From NCBI GenBank assembly GCA_009744235.1, contig WPHV01000002.1, positions 62,001 to 126,000 on the forward strand: DNA of 64,000 bases, in the 5' to 3' direction. This document shows, in pieces, positions 27,093 to 35,809 of this stretch (position 1 is its first letter; each line of letters opens with the position of its first letter). The DNA is from Gillisella vitis (lineage in GTDB: Bacteria > Pseudomonadota > Alphaproteobacteria > Rhizobiales > Rhizobiaceae). Both the position numbers and the translations under genes were made by a program. The notes under the pieces are model-generated. The model was not told where the DNA came from, did no database searches, and saw only the letters and a program-made list of their open reading frames with translations.

Positions 27093-27919
27093 CGGCTGAT
27101 CCTGTTGACGGAGAGGACGGTTGCGATCACGGCGAACGCAGGTGCGTAAACCAGCCACGGCCATTTGAGGTAATCCTTGCCGATTGAAATCAGCAGACCC
27201 CAGTCCGAGGCAGGTGGCGGATCGCCATAGCCGAGGAAGGCAAGACCGGCGATCACCAGAATGGATAGGCCAAATTGCAGGACGGCAAGCGTCAGAAGCG
27301 AGCGTGACGCATTTGGAAACACGTGGCGTAGAAGGATATACCAGCGTGACCCTCCCAGCAGAAACGATGCCTCGACGAAGGTCGCTTGCCGGGTTTTGAT
27401 CACCTCTGCCCGCATCACCCGGGCAAAGATCGCCACGGCGGAGACGCCGGTCGCGATTGCGGCATTGGTGGTGGTGAAGCCGAGTGCGGTGACGACGATG
27501 ATCGCCAGCAGGAAACTGGGAATCGCCAGCAGCATATCGACCAGGCGCGCCAGCACGATATCGACCCAGCCTCCGAGAAAGCCGGCCAGAAGGCCAATGA
27601 GGCCGCCGACGACAACGCCAATGACAACCGCGATCAGCGCACTGGTCACCGAAGACGCCGTGCCATAGACGACGCGCGCGTAAAGGTCGCGCCCGAGCTG
27701 GTCTGTGCCGAACCAATGCTGTGCGCTGGGTGCCAGCAGTTTTTGAGCGGGAACGCCGATGACCGGGCTATGGCTTGTGAACAAGCCGGGGGCGAGCGCC
27801 CAGGCGATCACCAGTGCAATGACGGCGAACGAAATGAACACCGTTGGCGGCATGTGGAATGCCGACCAGTTTTTAGTTGTCCGCAAACCTTTGTCTGTAG
27901 AAGAAAAAGCGATCGTCAT
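27071..27919 (-). CDS. Peptide/nickel-type ABC transporter permease (DppC-like)
   Basis: A 282-residue membrane protein with an N-terminal helix (about 20-45), the HWFGTDQLGRDLYARVVYGT motif that is diagnostic of DppC/OppC, and an EAA loop (AEVIKTRQATFVEASFLLGG). Its start overlaps the DppB-like stop by four bases and its end overlaps the ATPase start. It has no Cys. Confidence 0.92.
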   Translation of the reverse strand: MTIAFSSTDKGLRTTKNWSAFHMPPTVFISFAVIALVIAWALAPGLFTSHSPVIGVPAQKLLAPSAQHWFGTDQLGRDLYARVVYGTASSVTSALIAVVIGVVVGGLIGLLAGFLGGWVDIVLARLVDMLLAIPSFLLAIIVVTALGFTTTNAAIATGVSAVAIFARVMRAEVIKTRQATFVEASFLLGGSRWYILLRHVFPNASRSLLTLAVLQFGLSILVIAGLAFLGYGDPPPASDWGLLISIGKDYLKWPWLVYAPAFAVIATVLSVNRISRWLRKTD

Positions 27920-28926
27920 ATCGTCACCGCACGAGAGGTTTCGGTAGAGCTTGTCTCCTCAGCGGAGGTGCGAGGCCTTTGGACGCCAAGCAGTTTCACA
28001 CGCGGGTCAAGCAGGGGATAGACGAGGTCTGCAATCAGGTTGACGAGAACAAAGGCCACCGCTGCCAACGAGACGACCGCCTGAAGAACAGGCAGATCCT
28101 GTGTTGTGACCGAGCGCTGCACCAGGCTGCCGATGCCCGTTCGCCCAAAAACCGTTTCGGTTATTAGCGAACCACCCAGCAACTCGCCGACGGTCAGGGC
28201 GATCACTGTGACCACCGGCAAGGATGAGGGCTTCAACAGGTGTTTGAAAAACATCTGCGCCTGGGAAAGACCTCGACCCCGCGCCACAGTGGCATAGTCC
28301 TGGCTCGACTCATGATCGAGATTTGCAATCAGGACTTCCGCTATCTGGGCGGAGACGGGAATGCCGAGTGCAATTGACGCAAACAGGGTTGCCCAGACAC
28401 TATCCGCTTCAATGACCCGGAAAATGCCCAGCTGGAAGCCAAAAATATGGATCAGGGCCAAGCCGATTACGAAATTGGGGACCGATAGAAACAGGGAGGG
28501 AAACCCCCGCAGCAGGCCCTGTCCGAACCGTTTTGGCAGGAACTGCGTGCCGTAGGCAATCAGCAGCGCCAGGACAAGCGCGAAGGCAAGGGCAGTCGAT
28601 GCAAGGATAAGCGTTGAGGGCAGGACTTCGGCAATCAGCGCCGCCACCGGGCGGCTGGAGCGCATCGACAGGCCGAAATCGCCGGTGACGAAGTGAGCGA
28701 GCGATGTCCACAATTGGACCGAAATCGGCTTGTCCAATCCCTGGGCGGCGATGATCTCGGCAATCTCCGTCTCGGTGAAGCCGTTTTGCGGATCGCGGAG
28801 GACAGAAGTGACCGGGTCGCCCGGCAGAATACTGACGACCACGAACGTAAAGACATAGGCCATCAGGATGACCACAAAAGCCTGGGCCAATCGTTTTGCA
28901 GCATATGTCACGTAGGCGTTGCGCAT
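27916..28926 (-). CDS. Peptide/nickel-type ABC transporter permease (DppB-like)
   Basis: A 336-residue membrane protein with the DppB/OppB N-terminus (AKRLAQAFVVILMAYVFTFV, then SILPGDPV) and an EAA loop (VLIANLDHESSQDYATVARG). The C-terminus extends beyond the last helix by about 25 residues. GAGGAGG precedes the ATG. The channel would be a heterodimer with the DppC-like protein. It has no Cys. Confidence 0.92.
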   Translation of the reverse strand: MRNAYVTYAAKRLAQAFVVILMAYVFTFVVVSILPGDPVTSVLRDPQNGFTETEIAEIIAAQGLDKPISVQLWTSLAHFVTGDFGLSMRSSRPVAALIAEVLPSTLILASTALAFALVLALLIAYGTQFLPKRFGQGLLRGFPSLFLSVPNFVIGLALIHIFGFQLGIFRVIEADSVWATLFASIALGIPVSAQIAEVLIANLDHESSQDYATVARGRGLSQAQMFFKHLLKPSSLPVVTVIALTVGELLGGSLITETVFGRTGIGSLVQRSVTTQDLPVLQAVVSLAAVAFVLVNLIADLVYPLLDPRVKLLGVQRPRTSAEETSSTETSRAVTI

Positions 28927-28950
28927 GCCGGGGCCTCCTCACATTGCTGG

Positions 28951-30603
28951 TTATTGGCTGATTTTTGCGGTGTAGTAGCTGGCATAGGCAATGCCGTTAT
29001 AGACCTCACCCGAAAGCTTCGGGGACTGGACATAAATGCGCTGAACGATCTGCGTGCGAGGGATGAAATACCCTTGCTCGATGACGTATTTCTGTAGTTC
29101 GTTCAGCAGTGGATCACGCACCTCTAAAGAAGGGGCACCTGCAATTTTATCGCGTAGCTCATTGATCTTCTGGTCGCTCTGATCCAGCGCGAACCAGTTC
29201 TCGCCATTATTAGCATCGGTCAGAATGCTGGCCACGGTGCCGGCATCAATAAAGCTGCGGGTGACCTCATAGGCCGGGACCGCAGGGCCTGCGAACTTGA
29301 CCTTTTCAGTGAAAGTCACCACGTCATAGGTGCGGATATTCACCTTCCAGCCGATCTTGCCGAGTTGTTGGGCGATCAATTCATCCACTGCCTTCGACGT
29401 GGCAAGATAGGGGTTGGAATAAAGCGTCAGCAGAAGCGGCTTTCCATCCTTGGCGCGGATGCCGTCGGCGCCTTTCGTCCAGCCTGCGTCATCCAGCAGC
29501 TTTTCCGCCCTGGCGGGGTCGTAGGCCAAAAGCGCGCTCTGGTCGGTTGCACCAGGCACATTGCTCTGGATGAACGAGGTCGCCAGCTTCCAATCAGACG
29601 TATAGACGGTGTCGATGATTTCCTGGCGATCAATGCCAGACTGGAGGGCTTGGCGCACCCTGACATCATTATAGGGCTCAAGCTTGGTATTCACCGCCCA
29701 GCCGTTGACGAAACCGAGATAGCGCGGCGTAGCAACGGTAAAGCCCTCGTCCTTGAGCGACTGCAACTCCTGAGGCGAGGCATTATAGGCAATGTCGGCC
29801 TGGCCGGATTGTACCGCCGCAACCCGAAGTGATGGTTCGGAGACCAGTTTATAGGTGATGCTATCCAGAAACGCCGGTCCGGTATGGCCAACAGCTGCTG
29901 GTCCCCAATTGTAATCCTTGCGCTTCACCAGCTTGACGAAATCGCCTTCCTTCCAGGCTTCAACCACATAGGGGCCGCTGCCAGAGGTCTTGCTGAGGTC
30001 TGCCTGCTGTGTCGCAGGTTGGCCGATGGTTTTGGAGGAAATCAGGATCGAGCCGTGATAGCCGAGGGTGGGAATGAAGCCGAGCGTCGGCTTTTTGAAG
30101 ACGACTTTCACTGTGGAGGGATTAATCGCCTCTGCATGATCGTAGGTCTTGGGAAACAGGCCGATTGGGTTGATGCCTTCGCTCTTGCGGCCAGCATACC
30201 AGATGTCGAGATTTGCAACGACAGCCGCCGCATCAAGTGGCGTTCCATCGGAAAAGGTCACGCCCGTTTTAAGGTGAAGGGTGAACTCGGTGGCGCTTTC
30301 ATTCTGTTCCCAGCGCTCGGCAATCCACGGGCTCACTTTGCCAACGGCATCGACATAGACGAGCTTGTCGGCCACGTGGCCCCAGACATGCCCCTGGAAG
30401 CTGGAGATCGCGCTGTTGTTGGGGATCCAGGTATTGCCCAGCGAGTCGATCAGGAACGTAATGTCGCCGCCATCCTTCGCATTGCCCGCGCTATGGGCGG
30501 GCTTCAAGCCAATCGATGCCACAAGCATGGAAGAGAGAATTGCTGAAGCGCCAAGCAGCAACCTGCGCCGGGAAACAGCCAGAGAATTGGAGTGTTTGAT
30601 CAT
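28951..30603 (-). CDS. Peptide/nickel-type ABC transporter substrate-binding protein (SBP_bac_5), sulfur-free mature form
   Basis: A 550-residue family-5 binding protein. The N-terminus has a twin-arginine-like segment (SRRRLLLGASAILSSMLVAS) ending near PAHS, so Tat export is possible. Family landmarks are EQNESATEFTLHLKTGVTFS, VRVRQALQSGIDRQEIID and YDPARAEKLLDDAGW. The roughly 510-residue mature protein has no Cys and no Met. It is the first gene of the leftward unit 30603 to about 22962, and a perfect AATCTA-N9-TAGATT site lies 200 bases upstream. The ligand is unknown; a sulfur-containing peptide or organosulfur compound is suggested by context. Confidence 0.9.
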   Translation of the reverse strand: MIKHSNSLAVSRRRLLLGASAILSSMLVASIGLKPAHSAGNAKDGGDITFLIDSLGNTWIPNNSAISSFQGHVWGHVADKLVYVDAVGKVSPWIAERWEQNESATEFTLHLKTGVTFSDGTPLDAAAVVANLDIWYAGRKSEGINPIGLFPKTYDHAEAINPSTVKVVFKKPTLGFIPTLGYHGSILISSKTIGQPATQQADLSKTSGSGPYVVEAWKEGDFVKLVKRKDYNWGPAAVGHTGPAFLDSITYKLVSEPSLRVAAVQSGQADIAYNASPQELQSLKDEGFTVATPRYLGFVNGWAVNTKLEPYNDVRVRQALQSGIDRQEIIDTVYTSDWKLATSFIQSNVPGATDQSALLAYDPARAEKLLDDAGWTKGADGIRAKDGKPLLLTLYSNPYLATSKAVDELIAQQLGKIGWKVNIRTYDVVTFTEKVKFAGPAVPAYEVTRSFIDAGTVASILTDANNGENWFALDQSDQKINELRDKIAGAPSLEVRDPLLNELQKYVIEQGYFIPRTQIVQRIYVQSPKLSGEVYNGIAYASYYTAKISQ

Positions 30604-30802
30604 GAAATAGGTCCTGGTCGGTTGGCGTCTTATGTTGGCAGTGACAGGCGGCCTCGGTTTCGGAGGTTATGTTGAGTGTGGGCGCAAACAGGTGGCGCGC
30701 TTTGTTGCTGCGATTGTCACGATGCGTTCCTGCCTTCATTGGTGAGGCGCTATGACAACAAGCTAGACGAGCATAGAAATCAGCGGAAGATTTATCATTC
30801 TT

Positions 30803-30823
30803 AATCTATCGATTTTATAGATT
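30803..30823. promoter_or_regulatory. 21-bp inverted repeat AATCTA-N9-TAGATT, candidate operator (copy 2)
   Basis: The arms AATCTA and TAGATT are the same as in the site at 7865-7885, with the same nine-base spacing. The inner flanks extend the symmetry to seven bases per arm (AATCTAT, ATAGATT). It lies 200 bases upstream of the Dpp-type binding-protein start. Confidence 0.55.
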
Positions 30824-31160
30824 TAATTATTCAACCACTGTGCCAGTGGCTTGGTTTTTTTCCTCTCTCAATGTGATGAAGAGAAATGAGGACGTTCGCT
30901 ACAGCGCATCAAGCGGGTGCGATGGCCAGATTATTGGCGCATGGCTTAAGGCCTCTCGCGGTTTTTAGGGTTCACTTTTAAGGCCCAAAACCGACCCGTT
31001 TTTACCAGATCGAAACCTCAAGAATTCGGCTTCAACACAGGCCCGGACATGCAAAGGTCGATCGCTCCGCAAGATTTGATGTCGCGTATAGCACATCTGC
31101 ACTAATGGCCTCTGCTCTGTTTCTGTGCTGAATGCGACATAGACATGTCGACAAATAATA

Positions 31161-31197
31161 AAAGCAATATTGTTATTGTGGAAAACAATTTTGCTTT
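31161..31197 (+). promoter_or_regulatory. Imperfect 14-bp hairpin in the leader of the autotransporter gene
   Basis: AAAGCAATATTGTT pairs with AACAATTTTGCTTT at 13 of 14 positions across a nine-base loop. It ends 30 bases before the ATG at 31228. It may be an operator at the promoter or an mRNA leader stem-loop; the sequence does not decide. Confidence 0.5.
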
Positions 31198-31227
31198 GAA
31201 ATGTTCACTGGAATACGGGGCGACGTA

Positions 31228-34200
31228 ATGATCAAGACATCCAGCAAGAATTTTGACAGTATACTGTTAAAAAACAATAACATATTTCCTGGAATCGTTA
31301 AATACCTCTCAAAATCGCTTGTTTTCCCATCTATTACTGTAACGGCCGTGATTTCCTGTTCAGGCGTCAGTCTTGCTCAGGATGTCGTGCTTGATAGCGG
31401 TAACACGACCTGGACGAGTGATACGCTGGTCGATGGTGATCTCTATGTCGGTTATAACAACAAAGACATCGGCTTGACGATTGCCAATGGCGCAAAAGTG
31501 TACAGCACAAATGGTTACGTAGGCTACCGGACTGGTAGTTCGGGGACTGTCACGGTGAGCGGTCCCGGTTCGTCCTGGATCATTCCCAGGGTCAATTACG
31601 TCCTGGCAAATGATATTACGGTCAATCAAAACGGCACTCTCAATATCGAGAATGGCGGTAATGTCGACGCGAAACATTTTACGTTTGCCAGCACGTCGCA
31701 ACTGAATGTGACCGGAAATGGCTCGACCTTGACAGCGGACCGCATTTCCAATTCCGGAACGGTCCTTGTCGGGAATGGGGGCTCGATCAACGCGATCGAC
31801 GCACAGTTCGATGGCCTCCCGGCGGACGGCACGGATAGCAGCCTTGCGACGTTTGTTGTCCGCGGCGCTGGTTCGAAGGTGACGAGCACCGGAACTTTGA
31901 CGGTTGGCGCAAATGCAAGCATTGAAGACGGCGGTGCTATCGTCGCCCAGGATGTTGGAATCGGCACAAGCGGCAGCTTTCAGAATTTCGTGGTCACTGG
32001 CGCCCAATCCCGCATGGATGTGAATGGGACTTTGACAGTCAATGGTGGCTATGCCCCTAACTCGAATATATCCATTGCCGATAGCGCCAACTTGAATGTC
32101 AAGAACGGCATCACAATGGCGACCGGCGGTCACTTGACGATTGGCGGCAAGATAGATCTGGGAAATCTGGCCCTTGGAGGGGAGCCCAAAGGCCAAGCGG
32201 CTGCCGCCGCCGGCTATATCAATCCCGACGCCGTGATTTCCTTCGGTTCATCCGAGAGAGCATACCTGAATTTTAACCACACCCAAACCGGCTATGTCTT
32301 TGCCAATGCATTGACCGGTGACGGAAACATCAAGTCGATGTCGGGCGAAACAATCCTCACCGGGGATCTCAGCAAGTTCGAGGCCACCGATAATCTCGGC
32401 GGAATCATTGTCGATGGCGGCAGTACATTGGTTTTGGCGAGCAATCTGGGAACAGGTGTTACCAATTACGACAATGTCTTCGCATGGCAAACGAATATTG
32501 ATGTCAAGAACGGCACCTTCAACGTCAAGGCGGACACGGGCGCTATCAGGAAGAACTTCCTTGGAAGCGAGTATTTTTCATCGAATATCGATGTCTGGGG
32601 CGATCGGAATGCCGGCAGTGCATTCGGACGGCTGATCGGGTCTGGAGCCGTCGGTAATGTCACGCTGGAAAAGGGTGCACTGATTTCACCCGGAAATTCC
32701 GACAATGCCATCGGTACCTTCACGGTGAACGGCAACCTCTCCTTTGGTGAAGGTTCGGCGTATGATGTCGACATCGCAGGAAATGGCGCGAGTGACAAAA
32801 TCGTCGTTCAAACCCTGAAGGCATGGAGCGGAACCGATGCCCAGAATAATCCAACCTATGTGGATAGCGCGGGTAAAACCTCAATCGCTAACAATGTTTC
32901 CGTGCAGGTGACAGCTCTCGATGCTGCAACCAGCTACCAGAATGGCCAGACCTATACGATTCTGTCATCGGCTGGCGGTATCCAGGGGCAATTCGCTCAA
33001 GCGATTTCGAAGTCGGCCTTTCTGGATGTGGCATTGGCTCAAACGTCAAACCAGGTCGATCTGACCATCGCAGTCAAGGATACGGGTACGCCTAACCCCG
33101 GAACTCCTAATCCCAGCAATCCTGATCCGGGAACCCCTAATCCTGGTACGCCTAATCCTGGTACGCCCAATCCGGGTAATCCCGATCCGGGAACCCCAAA
33201 CCCCGGAACACCCAACCCTGGCACCCCATCGCCCGGCCTGTTCGATTCTGTTGCGGTAACCGGCAACCAGCGCAATGTCGCTCGGGCTCTCAATACCTTG
33301 CAGCAGAGCGGGCAGTCGCTTGCGCTCTATAACAGCCTGTTGCCGTTAAGTGCAGAAGAAGCGCAGCATGCTTTTGAAGCCCTGTCTGGCGAAGTGCATG
33401 CATCTGCCTTGGGAACGCTGGTTACCAGCAGTACGCTGTTGCGCAATTCGGTGAACGACCGGATGCGGGCATCGTTCAACTCGGTCGCCTCGCGTCCTAC
33501 GCCAGTCATGGCCTATGCTGACGGTGAAGACAGATTTGGTACGGCTAACAAGGATATTCCGCTCTTTACGGCCTGGGGCCAGGGCTTCGGCACATGGAAC
33601 AGCATCGACGGCAACGGCAATGCCGCAGACCTGAGTTCGTCCACTGGCGGTTTCGTGGCAGGTCTCGACGTTCCGGTCTCCGCCGATTGGAGAGTGGGTG
33701 CCGTCGGCGGCTATAGCCGCTCCAGCTTCGATGCCAATGACCGCTCATCCTTTGGCCATAGCGACAATTATCATCTCGGCATGTATGCCGGAGCGCAATA
33801 TGGTGAATTGTCCTTCCGCTCAGGCCTTACCTATACCTGGCATCAGGTGTCGACCAATCGATCCGTGGCATTCTCCGGTTTCAACGACCATTTGAAGGCT
33901 GATTACGACGCTGGCAGCTTCCAGGCCTTTGGTGAACTCGGTTATCGCATCGATGTCAGCACCGTGGCTTTCGAGCCCTTTGCCAACCTCACCCATGTCA
34001 ATGTTCAGAGAGACGGCTTCAATGAGCGTGGTGGGATTGCTGCCTTGTCGAGCCCGAGCGACAGCCTGGACACGACACTGACGACCCTGGGCTTACGCGC
34101 CTCTTCCGATTTCATGCTGGGCGGCTATATCGCAAAAGCCAGAGGCATGCTTGGCTGGCAGCACGCCTTCGGTGATACCGATCCAACCTCACGCCTGGCA

Positions 34201-34383
34201 TTTGTCGGTAGCCAGAGCTACGTTGTTTCCGGTACACCTCTGACCAAGGATGCTGCTGTTGTTGAACTCGGCATCGATGTCGGGCTCAGCGATACCGCCA
34301 CGATCGGCATTGGCTATTCCGGTGAATTCGGCAGTAATGAAACCTCAAACAGCATCAATGCAAAGCTGGATGTGCGTTTCTGA
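31228..34383 (+). CDS. Autotransporter (type Va secretion) with Pro-Gly-Thr-Asn repeat linker
   Basis: The ATG at 31228 follows a GGGG-rich ribosome site; the ATG at 31201 has none. The product is about 1051 residues. It has an unusually long signal peptide (about 50 residues, cleavage near VSLAQ), then a beta-helical passenger with T5SS-type repeats (GYVGYRTGSSGTVTVSGPGS, GTLTVNGGY, NGTLNIENGG). After about residue 620 comes a low-complexity linker of PGTPN-like pentapeptides. The last 270 or so residues are a beta-barrel (AWGQGFGTWNSIDGNGNAAD onward) ending in the terminal Phe of KLDVRF. The passenger is displayed on or released from the outer membrane, perhaps for attachment to surfaces or host cells. 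Its stop shares a base with the next start. Confidence 0.92.
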   Translation: MIKTSSKNFDSILLKNNNIFPGIVKYLSKSLVFPSITVTAVISCSGVSLAQDVVLDSGNTTWTSDTLVDGDLYVGYNNKDIGLTIANGAKVYSTNGYVGYRTGSSGTVTVSGPGSSWIIPRVNYVLANDITVNQNGTLNIENGGNVDAKHFTFASTSQLNVTGNGSTLTADRISNSGTVLVGNGGSINAIDAQFDGLPADGTDSSLATFVVRGAGSKVTSTGTLTVGANASIEDGGAIVAQDVGIGTSGSFQNFVVTGAQSRMDVNGTLTVNGGYAPNSNISIADSANLNVKNGITMATGGHLTIGGKIDLGNLALGGEPKGQAAAAAGYINPDAVISFGSSERAYLNFNHTQTGYVFANALTGDGNIKSMSGETILTGDLSKFEATDNLGGIIVDGGSTLVLASNLGTGVTNYDNVFAWQTNIDVKNGTFNVKADTGAIRKNFLGSEYFSSNIDVWGDRNAGSAFGRLIGSGAVGNVTLEKGALISPGNSDNAIGTFTVNGNLSFGEGSAYDVDIAGNGASDKIVVQTLKAWSGTDAQNNPTYVDSAGKTSIANNVSVQVTALDAATSYQNGQTYTILSSAGGIQGQFAQAISKSAFLDVALAQTSNQVDLTIAVKDTGTPNPGTPNPSNPDPGTPNPGTPNPGTPNPGNPDPGTPNPGTPNPGTPSPGLFDSVAVTGNQRNVARALNTLQQSGQSLALYNSLLPLSAEEAQHAFEALSGEVHASALGTLVTSSTLLRNSVNDRMRASFNSVASRPTPVMAYADGEDRFGTANKDIPLFTAWGQGFGTWNSIDGNGNAADLSSSTGGFVAGLDVPVSADWRVGAVGGYSRSSFDANDRSSFGHSDNYHLGMYAGAQYGELSFRSGLTYTWHQVSTNRSVAFSGFNDHLKADYDAGSFQAFGELGYRIDVSTVAFEPFANLTHVNVQRDGFNERGGIAALSSPSDSLDTTLTTLGLRASSDFMLGGYIAKARGMLGWQHAFGDTDPTSRLAFVGSQSYVVSGTPLTKDAAVVELGIDVGLSDTATIGIGYSGEFGSNETSNSINAKLDVRF
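33085..33237 (+). repeat. In-frame 15-bp tandem repeats coding for PGTPN-like units
   Basis: About ten imperfect 15-base units encode PNPGT, PNPSN, PDPGT and similar pentapeptides between the passenger and barrel of the autotransporter. Unit multiples of 15 bases keep frame, so copy-number change would alter linker length without disrupting the gene. Confidence 0.8.
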
Positions 34384-34910
34384 TGAAGATCGCTAAAATT
34401 GTTGCGATCATGGTGGCCGCTGCTATGACGTCCACCGTCGCTTTTTCACAAGACAGCAATGGTCGCCCCGATGCTCCGTCTTCGCTTTCCGAAACCTATG
34501 AGGACTGGACGGTTGCCTGCGCAAAGCGCAACGAAAGCCGTGTCTGCACGACGTTTCAACGACAGGTGCAGCAAAACGGGCAGCAGGTTCTTGGCATTGA
34601 ACTCACGCCTGCCACCGACAAGAGCATAAAGGGTTCGCTCGTTCTGCCTTTTGGGCTTGACCTGGATAAGGGGGTCGCATTTGCGATAGACGACACGCCA
34701 CCTGGCAAGTCCTCGCGGTTTTCGACATGCGTTCCCTCCGGTTGCCTCGTATCCCTAACCTTTACGGATAAGGGGGCTAACACATTGAAAAGTGGTAAAT
34801 CGTTAAAACTCATTGCTTACGCTTATGGGGCAGGTACAGAGGTTCCGTTCACGATTTCCTTGAAAGGTCTGGCAAGCGGGCTCGACAGGATCGCCGTCCT
34901 GTCGAAGTGA
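34383..34910 (+). CDS. Invasion-associated locus B (IalB) family periplasmic protein
   Basis: A 175-residue protein with a signal peptide (MKIAKIVAIMVAAAMTSTVA, then FSQ). The IalB core follows: YEDWTVACAKRNESRVCTTF, a mid-segment ending in GVAFAIDD, and FSTCVPSGCLVSLTF. The four Cys are placed to form two disulfides. IalB proteins of Bartonella and rhizobia are periplasmic or outer-membrane associated and linked to host-cell interaction. Its ATG overlaps the autotransporter stop (TGATG), so the two are co-translated. This suggests that it assists export, stability or function of the autotransporter, but no such role is established here. Confidence 0.88.
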   Translation: MKIAKIVAIMVAAAMTSTVAFSQDSNGRPDAPSSLSETYEDWTVACAKRNESRVCTTFQRQVQQNGQQVLGIELTPATDKSIKGSLVLPFGLDLDKGVAFAIDDTPPGKSSRFSTCVPSGCLVSLTFTDKGANTLKSGKSLKLIAYAYGAGTEVPFTISLKGLASGLDRIAVLSK

Positions 34911-35046
34911 AGGTGTCGCATATGACACAAAGGACACGCCCGGCTGTTTTCATCCGACAGGAGTGGACATTCAGCGATACGCGTTGTGTAGTGCGAAGAG
35001 TCATTGAAAAAGGACACGTCGTATTCCCTTTGCAAACATCTCAAGT

Positions 35047-35118
35047 GCCTGATGCATTTGAGATATTTGCAATGCCTTCCAGGCGAGGATGCGCAGGCAT
35101 CTTCAAGCCTTGGTATAA
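35047..35118. repeat. Dispersed intergenic repeat, copy B (inverted relative to copy A)
   Basis: The reverse complement begins TTATACCAAGGC and continues through GAAGATGC, GCATCCTCG, GGCATT and ATGCATCAGGC, matching copy A at 22889-22967. A short open frame over this stretch (34907-35128) has no family likeness and is not called as a gene. Confidence 0.6.
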
Positions 35119-35146
35119 ATGGAGATGAAGCGGATCATAAATTTAT

Positions 35147-35809
35147 ATGACTGACGAATTCATTATTATCGCTGATGATCACCCGATATTCCGGGAGGGC
35201 ATTTTCGCTTTGGTTCGGCAACTTTTGCCGCATTCAAAAATTGCGTCCACCGACACTCTCGAAGCCGCTCTTGAAATTGCAAGAGCCAATCCTTTCCCGC
35301 CCAGCATGTTCATACTGGACCTGTTTTTTGAGGGAAACAGTATCGTATCGAATTTGCGCGCGCTTCGCGAAGAATTTCGCCTGGCGTCGATCGTCGTGGT
35401 CACCATGGCCAGCGACAAAGCTTTGGTCGATACCGTCATGAATGCCGGGATCAATGGGTTCATCAATAAAGCAGCCCTGCCGGATGAGATAAAGGAAATC
35501 CTGCGGGCGGTTCGCGAAGGTGACGTTGTCGTTCAGGTGCCAGCGTCGACAAACGCCATCGCCAGTTATGTCAGCCCGACGCTAAGCCAACGCCAGCACG
35601 ATGTTTTGCATCTTCTTGCCGAGGGCAGGACCAATAAGGAGATTGCGATCATTCTCGGCATTTCCCCTTTCACGGTTCGCATCCATGTCTCGGCTATCTT
35701 CCGCGCACTTGGCGTGGCGACCCGCGCCGGGGCCGTGACCAAGGGGATTGCAATGGGATTGGTGCCGACCTCTGCTGGCTCATCGGAACGGAACTCCGAT
35801 TCCAGGTAG
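35147..35809 (+). CDS. LuxR/NarL-family response regulator
   Basis: A 220-residue protein. The receiver domain (about 1-125) has the acidic pair in IADDHPIFREG, phosphoacceptor D58 (FILDLFFEG) and the conserved Lys in INGFINKAALP. The C-terminal LuxR-type helix-turn-helix (about 150-205) reads LSQRQHDVLHLLAEGRTNKE, then IAIILGISPFTVRIHVSAIF. It lies 240 bases after the IalB gene and converges on a hybrid histidine kinase with a 30-base tail overlap, which makes that kinase the likely partner. Regulation of the autotransporter/IalB pair is a plausible inference. Confidence 0.9.
   Translation: MTDEFIIIADDHPIFREGIFALVRQLLPHSKIASTDTLEAALEIARANPFPPSMFILDLFFEGNSIVSNLRALREEFRLASIVVVTMASDKALVDTVMNAGINGFINKAALPDEIKEILRAVREGDVVVQVPASTNAIASYVSPTLSQRQHDVLHLLAEGRTNKEIAIILGISPFTVRIHVSAIFRALGVATRAGAVTKGIAMGLVPTSAGSSERNSDSR

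Larger units (their letters stand above)
30604..31227. other. Divergent intergenic region between the Dpp-type importer and the autotransporter
   Basis: About 620 bases with no credible gene. From left to right it holds the leader of the importer, the perfect inverted repeat at 30803-30823, an unassigned middle, and an AT-rich segment with an imperfect 14-bp hairpin at 31161-31197 next to the autotransporter start. A small RNA in the middle cannot be excluded, but nothing specific is seen. Confidence 0.55.

Noticed and set aside
33085..33237. Tandem repeat taken as a CRISPR-like array
   Set aside because: The units are 15 bases, contiguous and in frame inside the autotransporter, with no spacers.
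34882..34905. 9-bp perfect hairpin at the end of the IalB-family gene
   Set aside because: It lies within the coding sequence and has no T-tract, so it was not called a terminator.
34907..35128. 73-residue open frame after the IalB-family gene
   Set aside because: Much of it lies on the dispersed repeat (copy B), it has no signal, domain or membrane pattern, and its overlap with the IalB stop gives no real ribosome site.
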